From the NCBI GenBank assembly GCA_942486035.1, contig CALNXK010000043.1:2276001-2340000 (forward strand): DNA of 64,000 nt, read 5' to 3'. The position numbers and the translations under genes are program-made. Positions 24,414-37,700 of the stretch are shown here, one piece after another. The notes beneath the pieces are model-generated. The model saw only the letters and a program-made list of their open reading frames with translations, was not told where the DNA came from and made no database searches. The DNA comes from Porites lobata. Taxonomy: Eukaryota > Cnidaria > Anthozoa > Scleractinia > Poritidae. Numbering within the stretch: position 1 is the first letter of the stretch; every line of letters begins with the position of its first letter.

Positions 24414-24607
24414 GAAAATTACAAAACCTTTGCAGGTAGTAGTATAAACAAATAATAGCATGATTTGTACATGATATTTGGCAAAAATACCACTAGTGAT
24501 ATTTCAAAATTGTCTCAAATTTCACGAGCCGTTACAAATAACAATTTTGAAATATCACTCGTGGTATTTATACCAAATATCACTACAAATCATGCTATTA
24601 CCTATAC
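24332..24607. mobile_element. MITE copy B (TACTACTAC-type)
   Basis: Second copy of the element at 2410-2696. Same order of modules: TATACTACTACATGA, a GTAGTAGTATAA inner end, then the palindrome around GATATTTGGCA with AAATCATGCTATTACCTATA at the far end. It has its own small deletion in the central loop. Confidence 0.7.
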
Positions 24608-24934
24608 TAATCTTTGCATCCTAATTCCTTTGATCTTTATTGCTACAGTGAGATGAGTATTTCAATGTTTCTTTTAACCTTATTTATTGCAAACATGTAT
24701 GCATATACTGCAGCTATAGATAAATACCACAGGGTTCAAAGAAAATCATTTTCAGGCAAGCTGAAGCTAGCATTTACTAGCCTAGATGTCATTTCACTTT
24801 TTGACTAGCAGAATTGATTTCACAGTTCTTCTGTTATTTGAATTCCTCAAAAAACATCACTTGCCCGTCGGGCAAGTTAAAATCAGAATTCACTAGCCCA
24901 ATAGCAAAATCCACTAGCCCCATGCTATCGCACA

Positions 24935-25852
24935 TTAGTAAAATCCAACTAGTGGTTTATTAATGCTGCGTTCTGATTGGTTGGTCTTCTACTAGGCTAC
25001 ATGTTATAGCCCCCTGGTAGCGAAAAGCACAGGCTTTTTGGTTGCAAAAAAGGATTAAAGTCTAGCTTTAAGGTCTCGGTAAATGAAAATTTTAGTACAT
25101 TGCTCGATTTTGTTTTTTTTGGATTTTTGGCATGAGTGGGTCCTAAATTTTATTTTGGCAGAAAAAGAAAATCAGAAAGTGCTTTTTAACCGTTCTAAAA
25201 TGAGCCTTTTCTGCGCTAACCAGCCAAGCGTGGACCTCGCGCTAAATCTTTAGAGCTGATTTTCTCTCACTCTATTTTAGACGCAAAAATCAAAATTCTC
25301 CGACCTCCAGTCGGGACAGGTTTTAAGCTATCGCTTTGAAACTTTCAGATATGATGGATAATGATATAGACTCAAAAAGGGTGTGAGGAATTTTCCGATT
25401 TCCCTTTGTAACTCATTTTATGTCAGTTTCTTTGCGTAAATCGCGCTCGAGATTCGACTTTTTAGTTTGAAATGCAATAATTCCGCTAATACGAGACATA
25501 TGCAAATTTCCTCACACCCTTTTTTAGGTCTTTTATCTGTCAATCAGATGCAATAAAAAGGAAGTGAATATTTAACAACGCGAAAGGGCTGGAGCTTCAG
25601 CAGTAAACTCGATACCTCTGAGTTCGAGAGCAAAAAACTTAAGCGCCTTTTGAAATTCGATAAAATAAAATCTTTTATAAGGTAATTTAGTCTTTTAGCT
25701 TTAATTTGATATATAACTTGCCTTTGTAGCGAAAATACTCGCGCGACTAGAATTTTTTTCTGTGGGCACCTCGTTTTCCTTTACCGAGACCTTAACTAGC
25801 TAAATTTTTTTTACTGTCGATATTTTTGACCAACTAGCTGGATTTTATTAAA
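24935..25852. mobile_element. Outer inverted-repeat element interrupted by the 25068-25795 MITE
   Basis: TTAGTAAAATCCAACTAGTG near 24935 faces CCAACTAGCTGGATTTTATT ending near 25852, an imperfect inverted pair of about 20 bp. The MITE at 25068-25795 lies between them with a duplicated CTAGCT, so it inserted into an older element. The exact outer limits are uncertain and may extend to about 24850 and 25920. Confidence 0.5.
25068..25795. mobile_element. 728-bp MITE with perfect 16-bp TIRs and CTAGCT flanks
   Basis: TTAAGGTCTCGGTAAA at the left (25068-25083) and its exact complement at the right (25780-25795); matching continues with two mismatches for several bases. CTAGCT flanks both sides (25062-25067 and 25796-25801), a perfect 6-bp duplication. 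The ends begin with TTAA, so TTAA targeting is an alternative reading, but then the outer CTAGCT would be unexplained. No transposase. Confidence 0.8.
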
Positions 25853-27879
25853 ACAATATTATTATTCCCCTCGCCCTCATGGCTTCTGAGTTAATAGCCC
25901 ATTGGGGCTCGAGGAATAATTGTTAAATACTTTCTCTGCATGCTGATACGAGGTAACTGGTTTCTATGTACGGTCAATTCTCCTACAGCAGGAATTTAGC
26001 ACTGGTCCCTGCCGTTCTTTATAAGGAGCGCACTTTTCTACGATGGTCCCTTAACAGTGGTTCCAGCCACGTCTGTCATAAAGGGACTTAATTTGCACAT
26101 TCTGATTGATCAACAACCTAATGTTTGTTTCACTGGTAAATTCACTACAAACTTGTTCACACCCTTAACTATAGTAGAGAAGACTGGTAATGAAAGGCAG
26201 CAAATTGACAGACTGTGCACAAATTAGTGCACAATCCTTCAGTTAACAAATTGTGACGAAATAAATTAAATCAAGATTTTTCTGGGTCAGATCAAAATGA
26301 CAGGAATGCTCTTGAATGATCTGCACCCACAAGTCCACAAAAACATGCAACAAAAGAGTCAGACAGGCCTCATAACCAGTCCATTCTTATAAATTAGTAA
26401 CAATTGGGCATTTGTTTGATGGTATGATTGCATCAAATGGAGAGAAAGACGATTATTATTTATCAAGTTGAAGTAGATTAAGGCCCAGTTGAAACCTTTA
26501 ACTTTTCATGTACCAAGATTAATAACTATATGGTTCGAACCAAACTATATAAGTTTGACGGTTGCTTCAAATGTTAAACATAATTTGTCGGACTCAATTC
26601 ATTTTCATGACGTACAATGATCTACAATGCTTACCAGTAAAAAATTAATACATTATAATAATTTATGCATTAGATTAGGCACATGAAAATTTTGACGTTT
26701 CTAACAAGTCGCTCTGTAGTAAGAAATTCCCATGTTCGCCACTCAAACTTAATTCATGGTTTGACCCTAATTAGTCATGTCAGACTTAACTGATTTTGAG
26801 TACAAAACAGTCCATATTTTTGCATATTCAAGTATGTGCAAGCAGTCAAACAAAAGGTCTGGAACGAGGCTGAAAACAGAGAGCAAGACTGGGGAGAGAT
26901 GCTAAAAATCTCTCGCCTCAAACGCCCTGTGAGGCTCGCGTGATTCACGTGTGTATGACTCTTACACCACGCTTTGCCGATCTCTTTACTGATTTTGAGA
27001 AAAAACCGACCATTTTGCAGTCTATAACTGATTCAAACCTCAATCTTTTTTCAGGTAGTTAATTGAAGGGATTAGGTTCAGTACATGAAAAGTTTGACTG
27101 GGCTTAAGCTTTGCTTTCTCTAGTAATGCTTCTGTTGTATGCAATAACCCATTAAAGATTTCACACTAAAACTAAACCAGTAGAATTCTCGCAACTACAC
27201 CAAAATGTAACATAATATTGATCAGACTTGTGTCCCAGGATGCAAGAAAAAGTGCCAGGGAAATCAAGTTTTGTCAATGTATCATTATTATTTTTTCTTT
27301 TTGACAAAATTCATTTGATATAAAATACAATTTAATGCTAATATTTAACAAGAGTCTACGTTAAGAGTTGCCTTTATCCTCCCCAGCAATAACATGTATC
27401 TGAAACCAGAAGTAAAAGAATTCTTAACATATTTTTATTTCTAAGTTTTAAACTAGGTGTGTTACCATCATTGTCTTAAATTGGTCTCATGAAAATGCCT
27501 GCGGGCACCCAGATAATACAAACACTACGTTGTCTCTTAATCTTCTTCATTGTCATTGTTGTTGCTGTCATTGTTTGTAATTTGTCCCCCCTAGATGTAG
27601 CCTTATTTTGGAGAGTGGGGGGGCTTCCCTTTGCCCTGCTACCTCACTACCCTGCCTACTGCCTAAAAACAGGGACCCAGATAATAGGATGGAAAATGAG
27701 GCGTGAAAATATGAAATAAAAATGATAATGCCATACAGGCCAAAAAACAAAAAAAAATTCTTGAAGAGAGGGATTCTAGTCTCACTGGTGAGGTATGAAC
27801 TGGAAATTTGCCCATGAAACAGGATACCACAACCCTCCCTGGTTTTGCCACGCTTGTGCTAGAAGTACATTTTAGACTA

Positions 27880-30800
27880 TTATACTGTTTTTACCTCACT
27901 TAAAATAATCCAACTTTCACTGTTGTGGCCCCAGACTCGTATTCTCATCTCTGAGACTTTGCCAATATCCTGCGGAACCTGGCCTTCAGCTAGTCCGTTG
28001 GGACTAAAGACTCCTACTCTGATGTAACTAGATAATGGATACTCATACTTCATGAAATTCTTCTTGGCTTCTGGAGATGCATCGCTTCCAGGTTCTGAAG
28101 TAAAAAAATCAATTTTTAAGGATACTGACTGCCTGTTAACCCATTCCCCCCCGAACTGCCTGTAACCATGCTGATCCACGTCCCTTTTACAGTTTGTAAC
28201 ATCATCAGTTTTAATGGTCAAGGACAACTTTTTCAGCTAACTTGTGCAGGGTGAAGAGATCTTTCAAACCATACCAGAGCGAGCCTGATTCAGTCAGGGA
28301 GGTTAGAGAACAAAGCAAAATAACTATGTAACTTTAAGTGAATCTAACCTGACATCTTCTTGGCTTGAGCCAATGCCTTCACAGGAAGAACTTCAACAGA
28401 AGCATTTCTTATAATATCACCTGGATGTTCAAGGTTTCCTGACTTGAACTTGAACCTGACAAATTAAATGAAAGGTAAGGATGAAGGGGCTGATGTGATG
28501 GGCAACTAAAGGTGTTTAGGATGTTGCGCCACACCTGCAGACCTGCAAATTAAACCCTCCAGTGCTACAAATAATAGAAATGAAACATGAACACGCTGAT
28601 CTTTTTCCACTGGTTATTTTTTTCTTCATTCTGTTAACTTCGAGCATGTTCTATGTGCATTTTTGTATGTTGCAGTGTTAATGGAAATAGAATAGGGGAG
28701 GGTAGGGTGGGTGACTCCAGTACAGAATTTCCTGCAAACTGACTTGGAACGAAAATTCTTGCATTGAGTCTTAATTAATTTATAATATTATTAATTTACA
28801 CCAAGAAATACGAAAAATGTTGACAAAAGTAAGTGTTGTAGGCCTGGAGAAATAGTCCTGCCCAAAGTAAATCAGCCAACCTCCCCTCAGCAAAAGTTAA
28901 ATGGTCCACCACTAAACAGCACCACTTTTCCCCCTCACAGCTAGTTCCTGAATTCTAGTGGAATCACAGAGTTGAGATCAGATGTCAGCATAGCCTTTGT
29001 GGCTGCTTGCATTGACTGAGGGGTTGTGAAGCACTGCTACAATCCCCCCTCCCTCCCCTCCCCCCCCAAAAAATAAATAACAACTCTCACACAGATGGAC
29101 AAACGATTATCCACCAGCTGGGCAGGCTAATGTTGTCATGTAATGGTGCAATCTTCCTCCAGTTGAGTGCGAAAATGCCCCCCTCCCCAAGGCAAAATAA
29201 TCATGGTGAATCTCACATTATTTATGATTGCTAATGATGATAAAGACTGATAAGCAGCAGAAGTAGCAGCAGAAAAAGAACATACCTTTCTATTCTAATT
29301 TCCTTGTGGAATTTCAGTCTTATAACATCATCAGCATGTGGTGGATAAGCCCAGAAGAATGTCTGTCCCTTGTATGCACGATCAATACTGAAGGCTTGAT
29401 AAGGTTCCAGTGTGGTCACTGCCTCAGCTTGAGGGTTTAGGTGAGCTTGGAATAATGGTGCTTTCTTGAAGTCTTTATCCTTTTACAAATAAACAACAAG
29501 ATATCAAAACTGAATAATACTATATTACATTACCCAGGTCTATAAAGTGCAGAGAATAACACAAAAAAGCAACTCAATGAAACTTCTACGTTCAGCACAT
29601 TTTCCCCAATCTTCACTGCTACATGTTCTATTACTCTCCTCAGGGTTTATCTTCTAAGCCATAACAATGAACAACAACAATATGGTCTCCATGCTCATCC
29701 AGACCCTTATAGGACAATGGGGGAACTCAGCCTCAAAATTTTTTTTTTCCAGTCCTGCGGGATTCATTTTGGCCTAAAAAGTTGGGGGCCTGGGCCCCCT
29801 CCACTATATTTGTTCATCAGTGCAAAGATCATGAGAATCTTTACAAAAAATGATAGCCAAAGGAAAAAAACTTGAAAGCAAATTCTTGTCAGTAATATCA
29901 AAAGAAGTGATTAAACAGTTGTGTGTGTGCATGTGTGTGTGTGTATTAAGGGCTAAACCTATTTTGAGGGACTGGTTTTCACTTACAATCAAAGTCTGTT
30001 TCTTTCCTTTGAGTGATGATTCTTTTCCTACATGTTGAAACAGGGAGGGTTTGAACCTTATTCGCAGGTGCATCTTTTCCCTTGCACAATGTTGCTAAAA
30101 AAGAAAAGAACAACAATCTTTACTAACAACAACACTATCATTCAACATCATCACAATCATTCCCATCATCACAATCACCATCTCCATTATCATCAGACAG
30201 CATCAATATCATCAACTCTTACACATCATCGACATCACCATTGTAAATATTACATGTAATATCATTACCATCACTTTCAACTTCACAATCATCATCATCA
30301 CAGAATGATGATGCGAACTGAAAGCCATGGGTTTTAATCCTGTTGAAGTCCTGAATTTTTTTGCGTTCATTTGCAATTGCTTAAATTGCAATTACCACTG
30401 CAATGATCATATCTTCATTTAACCCTTTGCTTGCCAACGGGACCTAAAAGTCCCAAAGGATTCAAGTTTCATAAGAAAACACAAAGAGGTGAAACAACCC
30501 AAAGGGACCTAGAAGTCTCAAGAGCCTTTGCCCCTCTATTTCTGTAGCCAGGACAAAAGCTGTCATCATACATGACATAAAAATTGTCATCATTTCAAAA
30601 TGGCTGCTCATTGAGGGAACACGTGGCATCAGGTTTGTACCATTTTGACTTATTTTAACTGAGTTGTGTGTTGAGTAGTCAGCAGAGTAATTTTTTATGG
30701 ATTGTTTAATACTAGGAAAATAAGATGAAAAATCTTTTTGGTTCTGCACTTTTAAATTCAGTATCGAAGGATCATAATGTTAGTTCGGGACTCAAACGTC

Positions 30801-31705
30801 CCGTCGTGTGTCACTGGCACCTATATTCTGGGCTGAAAATTTTTTTGTTTTTGAAGAAACACAGCTAACATTATTGATAAAACAAAATAAATACATTTAG
30901 TGTAAATGAAATGTTGAAAGTAAGACTATGAATTTTTAAACCAGTTCTAATAATATTATAAATGGAATAAATACTGTCTATACAGGAAGAAGCAATACTG
31001 CAATGGCACACTCCTCATGGAAAGTCTTCAGTAGCTCCAGGACATCCAGAACAGATGATCCTGATGAAGTGCTTTTCATGCAAGGTCTTTCTGTGTTGTA
31101 ATGAAAAGCATTTGCAGCAGTGGGGGCATCCCTAGTAAGTTGAGTGAAAGGAAACAAGTGCAACATTTCCTTTGTTTGTTGGCTAAAACCGGACATTCGT
31201 AGCAATAACAGGGACACCTCTCTTTTAGTATTTACATGTGTTTATATATCAACTTATGTTTTGAGAACATTGTTGTTTATTTGTAAACTTGGAGTATAAA
31301 TTAGCAAAATTGTAACACTGCTTTCACTACACGTTATGCTTGTGTATTTCTAAGTTGAAAAGAGTTTCTTGTTTTTTGAACATGTATTGACATATATGTA
31401 AGTCTAAAAGCAAATTAAAGAGCTATTTTCGAACTTTTGTGTTATTTCTTTATGTTCGGTATTACATGTCGGGACTTTCAAGTCCCAGTCATGGTGTTGC
31501 CATGGCAACCATACATTTTTCAACAAAAGTTGCATCATTCTACTTTAGTGGCTTAATTATGACAAAATACCAAAAGGGTTCATGCATACTGGACATATTA
31601 CCCAGCATGGTAAACAAAGGGTTAAACATCACCATCATCACCAACATTATGATTACTATCATTAACTTAATCGTCATGATTAGCTTCATGTTTATCATCA
31701 CCATT

Positions 31706-31749
<44 letters not shown>

Positions 31750-34700
31750 TAGCAGCAGCAGCAGTATTCTCACCACAACCAATAAATATTTAAAGGCTCT
31801 TATCAGACAACAATCAACCTATTATTTTTATAGTTATACACTTACTTGATCTTTCTCTGGGTTGCAGACTTTCACCCAAAGAATGTGATCCATAAGCCAG
31901 TCAACAGGCTTGTCTTTGTAGAACAAGAGAATGAATTCTACCACCAAACTAAGGTCACTTGAGCGGAAAAGCTTTCCTATTGAATTGAAATACAGTAAAC
32001 GCCTGCTAATAAGAACCTACCTTTTTTTCAGTCTGGCAAAATAGGTTGTTTTATTTTGGGGTAATTATTGGCAATTTAATTAGGCTGAGTAGGTTCGTAA
32101 TTAGGTTCTTAATTTTTATGAAGGAGATAATAGATTCCTGATTACCAGAAAAATGAATAAACATTTTATTTATTCACAATTGAATTATTACAACCACAAC
32201 ATAACTGATTACCAAATTTAAATACAGTTTAGTACAGTACGTTTTTGTTATACTTGAATTTGCAACTCGAAGTTAAACTCCTTTGTTAAATTGTTTAGCA
32301 TAGAAGAACCTGCTTGGCCAAACAGGTTGTTGTATTTTTGGGTATTAAGTGGCAAGTTTCTGCCAGGAGGTTCTTAATCCACAGGTTTGTATTAGCGGGT
32401 GTTTACTGTACATGTAATGATCATAACATTCTTCTTGTGTACCATGTTTTAACACATGTTATATTCAAAGTTCCTTTTTTTTTGTTTATTTAGTTAATAT
32501 CTCCAAAAAATACTATTAATTGAAAAAGATCACAAAAAAAGGAAGAAATTAAGAGATAAAGAGCAAAAGTTAATTGAACTAACTCTTTGCCCCGTTGGTT
32601 GACAAAAAAAACTTAGTTAAAGGGATAATGAGAAGAAAATGGTACATAATGTACAAAAAGGTGACACACAGTACATGTACAATAAGTAAAAATAATAATA
32701 CATGCTTGCAACTTACCTATGAAACCAAGAGTAGAGAACTCCAGCATAAGCCATTTATTTGTCACTTGTTGAAGTGCAAATGTTTTGATGGTGGAGGCAA
32801 AACTAGGTGTAGCCACCAAATCATCTTCAAGCTAGACAAAAACAGGACAAAAAAGTTGAGACATCATTAACTACAAATCATTGCAGTGGTAGTTAGCCCA
32901 AACAAGCTAATTATGTGTGACCATAATAATTTATTATATTAAATTCAAACTAAAAAGTGAACATATTCACCTGAATATAAAATCTTGCTTTTCGCTGGCA
33001 GTACATCATCAGGAAACAGAAATCAAGATTTTGTTTTGTTCTCCATCTACGACCAAACAACCAAATATTAAACTGGCAGTGAGTCTGTCAAGTAGCTGTC
33101 AACAAATTAATCTGGCAGCACCACATTTTTTAACCCAGCTAAGGGTAACTCTTAATTACCTTCGATTCCCAATTTATGAATAACATGGGTTAGGAGATTG
33201 AGGAAATTGAAAATTAATCCAGGTTAAAGAATAATCCTAACCTTAATTTAATTTACCACTGTAACATTATATACAGTTACACATTTATAGTTGGGATGTG
33301 ACCTCTTTCAAAGAGAGTGAATTCATATGTACAAGTATCTATCAAAATAGGAGAATGTTGAACATGCGTCAATTTAGTTCAGGACTGTTGACAGAACAGA
33401 ACAGAGGGCTGGACTTTCAATTGAGATAAGGCTCAGGACACACACAAGCAAACTACAAAACCATGAAATGTCTCACCTCTGGTGTTCAGCTGAGGTTATG
33501 TCTAATTAGCTTCATCTTTGCAATGCATTAACATTTGAGAAATATTATCTCAAGCATTCACAGCTTTTCATCACACAAGTTTTGCTTACTTGACTCTCTC
33601 CCTTGAATCACCAAATGTAAGCGGCACAGCTTCCAAATCTGGATAGAAACTAGTAGAAGGAGACACAATCTCCACTAATCCAGATTCAACATCTGAAGGA
33701 AACCTGAAGTAAAGGAACATACAAATAAAACTCAAGTGAAAACCTGTCAATACCACAACCACTAGGATGTATGGCAGGTTCTCATTGCAGTTTAAAGGAA
33801 AATGATTTTGACCTAGAATTCATTTTAAGCTACAGAGGGTTAGTGCTCACAATGACAGCTTTTAAATTCCTTTCAAGTCACCAAAATACCTTATTGAATT
33901 GGTTTGTATTAAACCCGTGAAAGGATGATGATGAAGTTATGAATATATGAAAATCATACATTGTTTTACGGGTGTAATATGAACTAATTCAACGACCTGC
34001 TCCCAGTTGGCTTGTGAGCTCAACTGGAAGAGCGATGCACCGGTATCACAGAGGTCAAGGGTTTGAATCCTGACAAGCCTGAATTTCTTCTGGCTTTCTT
34101 GTCGCAACTGCAAAAGTTGCATCTATAACTGTCACGATCTTCTTTCATATAATTCTTCACCCTGCAGTTCACATGTATGATTTTCATATATATTTCATAA
34201 CTTCATTACGTATACTGTTTAGGGGTAGTGGACAAAACACTGGACTACCCTAAAATGGACTATGCCGCTGAAGTTTAGTGGTTAGAGAAAGGAAACGTAG
34301 TGAATCGGGTTCCATTTAGGGTCATTATACTGGGAAAACTGACCTAACACTTTATTCACTAATAGTTTCCTAACCCTAAACACTAAACTTCCACCATGTA
34401 TTCCATTTTAGGGTGGTCCATATGGGTATTCAGTGGAGGAAGTCCATGGACTGAGACTTAGTGTTTTGTCCACCACCCTGTTTTGGTGTTGTTGCTACCC
34501 CAGGTTAAGCCATGATTACCTTTTGAACTTTACATATGATATTTCAACCACTTAAAAACAAGAGACTCCTCATATCAATAATAATACTGTGTATTACCGT
34601 TCTTTCACATCATTAGCAACACTTGATGCATACTCTCTGTTGGTCTGCAGGTAAAATTAGAACTCCAAATAAATAACAAGATATCAAATGTATCATTGCC

Positions 34701-37700
34701 ACATGGGAACACATTTTCAAAAAAATAGTAAATAATTATTTAACTTTCACTAGTGTCTGAAGAAGCTAGGGGTAATATTTTAAGTAAAAATGGCTTCTTC
34801 AATGTCTATGATGGCTCTTATGCTTAGGCTTGTCCAAATGTGTGTACTGGTATTGACTGACACTAAAATAGGCAACTTCATGGTCCTTGGCTATGGAGGT
34901 GAGCCCCCTCTTACCTTTATCTGCTCAAGGGATGTGCACATACAGAGTTATAACATAACCAATTACGGGAGAATTCCATCACACAACAGAGGTAGCCTCT
35001 ATAGTCACCTTTTGGTATCCACGGTGAGATTTGATGGAGCTGGCTACACATCATGCTCTTGTCGGTCAAGGGCTGGTTTAATAACAAAATAAAGGTATTT
35101 ACCTCACCCACAAAGATAACTATAACACTGTCATCTTTGTCTTCCTGTGTCATTCCATCCAGGAGGGATGCAAGAGTATTCAAAAGGTATGATGTCTTCT
35201 CACGCTTTATCGTGGGAATTCCGAACACTAAAGAAACTGCAAAATAGAAGTTTGCAGGGAGCAACGACAAAATGCTGTGTTAAATACTTTACATGCCATG
35301 ATCTAACTTGGTAAAAAATGCCGAGGTTAATAGAGCGATGGAAGATATTATAGATCATGCATCACACGCATTATTATAAGCTGTTTATTGTTTGACTCAC
35401 GGTGGTCACTTTGCTATTGCATGTTTTGACCATTTTTGTACCGACTGTTGATCTTTGTTAGGCAATGGCATAGATTTTGTTGCAAATCGGCACCATCACC
35501 AAAAAATTGAGTACATTATAAGGAAGATCTAAGCTCTCAGCCACACCATTTGCTATGAGATACTTGATTTGACCAGTATTGTCATTATTGCTATCACAAC
35601 TACTATAGTTAATAACACTAGAGGTAATCATTGATTACAGATCCGCGTTCGTCACTTACAGAAATGAGATCAAGTAGAAAGGAGTCCAGTTTCCTGGCTG
35701 AGATGCCCCTGATAAAATTAGTGGGGGCGGCTAATTGCCAGTCTCCCCCCCAATAACTTGAAACAGGGGCTTTGTACCACAGGAACACCAAGATTAGGAT
35801 GTGTTCTGACAAATGCAATTAGACCTTTTGATTTGAGGACGAGAAGGACAACAAGTACGAGATTTGACTTCAAGTTTTTAGGCTTATTCTCAAAAAATAG
35901 ATACCCTGGAAAGCTTTATTGTGCTTTTGATTCACAGAAAAGTTAGCATCGTCAATCTTTACAAAAAGAAGGTTAATCCCTCTCTCAAACGCAAAATGAT
36001 AAAACTTCTAACATTTGATAACTCAATTCTGCCACTACGACACTCTTGCTAAAACTAGTGGTAGAATGATGTCGGCTATCATGTTTTCCCTCCAAAATGA
36101 TGCTGGTTTATGCATGAGCGATACTCAGTACTGAGAAAATCTCGTTCTCATAGTCATTCTTGTCTTAGAATCTAAAGGCCTCGATTGCTGTACCTTCCTT
36201 ACATGTACATTGTCTGCATTATTGCATTACAATCATACCTCCTTGACGATCTTTTGTGACATGTATCGCAGGCTTTAAGCTATTTGGGGAATCCATAAGA
36301 TGTGGCATAAAAGCATAAATACTTGGTAATTGTAGCACCTGGTGCTCATTAAAAAATATCGTATTTGAATTCTCAGTTCTGTTGGATGTGTTAGTTCTTT
36401 TTGTTTTTTCAGCTACCATCACCGACAACTTTGTCTTTAATAAAATAAGCTCCTGTGATCTGGCAGAGCTCTGGAATTCAGCATCTCGTAATCTATCCCT
36501 GAGGGACTCTATTTTGGTAATCAGATCTACATCTACTTGGCTGGGTGGCAAACTTTTTGGCAAATCTAAAATGAAAGTTCAAATAACAATAAAATTAGCA
36601 ATTTATTTTTTAATGTTGAGAAAACTGCAACCTTCCAACAACAAGTTAATAACAGGTCTGTTCAAAAGCACAGGCTTTTTGCTCACATGATTTGCTCAAC
36701 CCGTCATAACCAATCCTGTTGTACATGTAGCACGCGTACAGCTATTAGACCTGGATTTGAAACTATATCCTAGCTACATGCCACATATACTCAACAAAGA
36801 TCTGACTCCATTCTTGCAGTCTCTCTCAGGTAAGCCAAAATTGAGCAAGTGAAAGAAAGGCTCTACTATCAGGATGCTTCCATGTGGCAGACACCAAATT
36901 TATCACGCCATTTTTGACCAGTCAATAAGCATTTTGAGCCCTTATCCTTCGTCAGGGTGAATCAAGGGATTGTAGGCTGTGTGAGGTTTATGAAGTTTGT
37001 ATATCAAACATTGGAGCTATGCCATTTGAAGGAAAGTTGGTAACATGAAAAATACATTTATGTAAGAATAAATTGATTAAATGAAAAGAGTTTGATGATT
37101 CTCTGGATCAGATTTAGATTGCAAAATCTCAAAATAAAATTTGGCCTGAACATTTTTTACCGGGCAATTACGTTACCCTGTGAGCAAAGATTTCTTTATG
37201 GCATGGCAGTTAACAAACCAGTGATACAAATGACTTTGTAGATACTAAAACTCATTCCAGAAAGAAATCTCTCCTTGCAGGGTAAGGCAAAGAAGGTGAA
37301 AACTCAAGACTCTTTAATACCCGCCAGAAATCTCTCCAGTGCTATGCATTATTAAAAGCCTGATGAAGCTTCCTAAGATCAGTTGCATGCTGCTAGCCTA
37401 AACAAATCTTTTGAAATATTGATGGAGAAAGACATGCAGTCGGCAGTGTTTTAAGAAGCTGGAAGAAAATTTAATAGACTAGAAAGGAACTAGCCTTTGT
37501 TTCACCAGTAAATTAACAGATCGCAAGCTCAGAAGTATTCATTTACTATTAATTGTCACTCTCAATACCATTTCACAATAAAATATCATTCAACACAAGC
37601 TAAAAAAGTAAAGTGTATAATTCACAATTAATAATTTTTTTAAGGAGGAAAGAAAATTCTTTGGCAGGTTACATCTTGAAGTACTTAAAGATTAAAGTAT

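Larger units (their letters stand above)
22325..27879. other. Intergenic region between the convergent calnexin and MGAT4 genes
   Basis: The first few hundred bases are calnexin 3' UTR. No coding exon is recognisable. The region is packed with inverted-repeat elements: 23328-23474, 23728-23926, 24332-24607, and a nested pair at 24935-25852, each listed separately. The final 400-500 bp probably belong to the MGAT4 3' UTR. Confidence 0.6.

Noticed and set aside
31439..31849. 136-codon Ile-rich open frame
   Set aside because: Made by translation of the (ATC)n microsatellite and the end of the piggyBac-like element.
34010..34082. Functional tRNA gene
   Set aside because: Acceptor pairs perfectly but the T stem has mismatches and the anticodon arm does not fold properly; body and copies show it is a SINE head.
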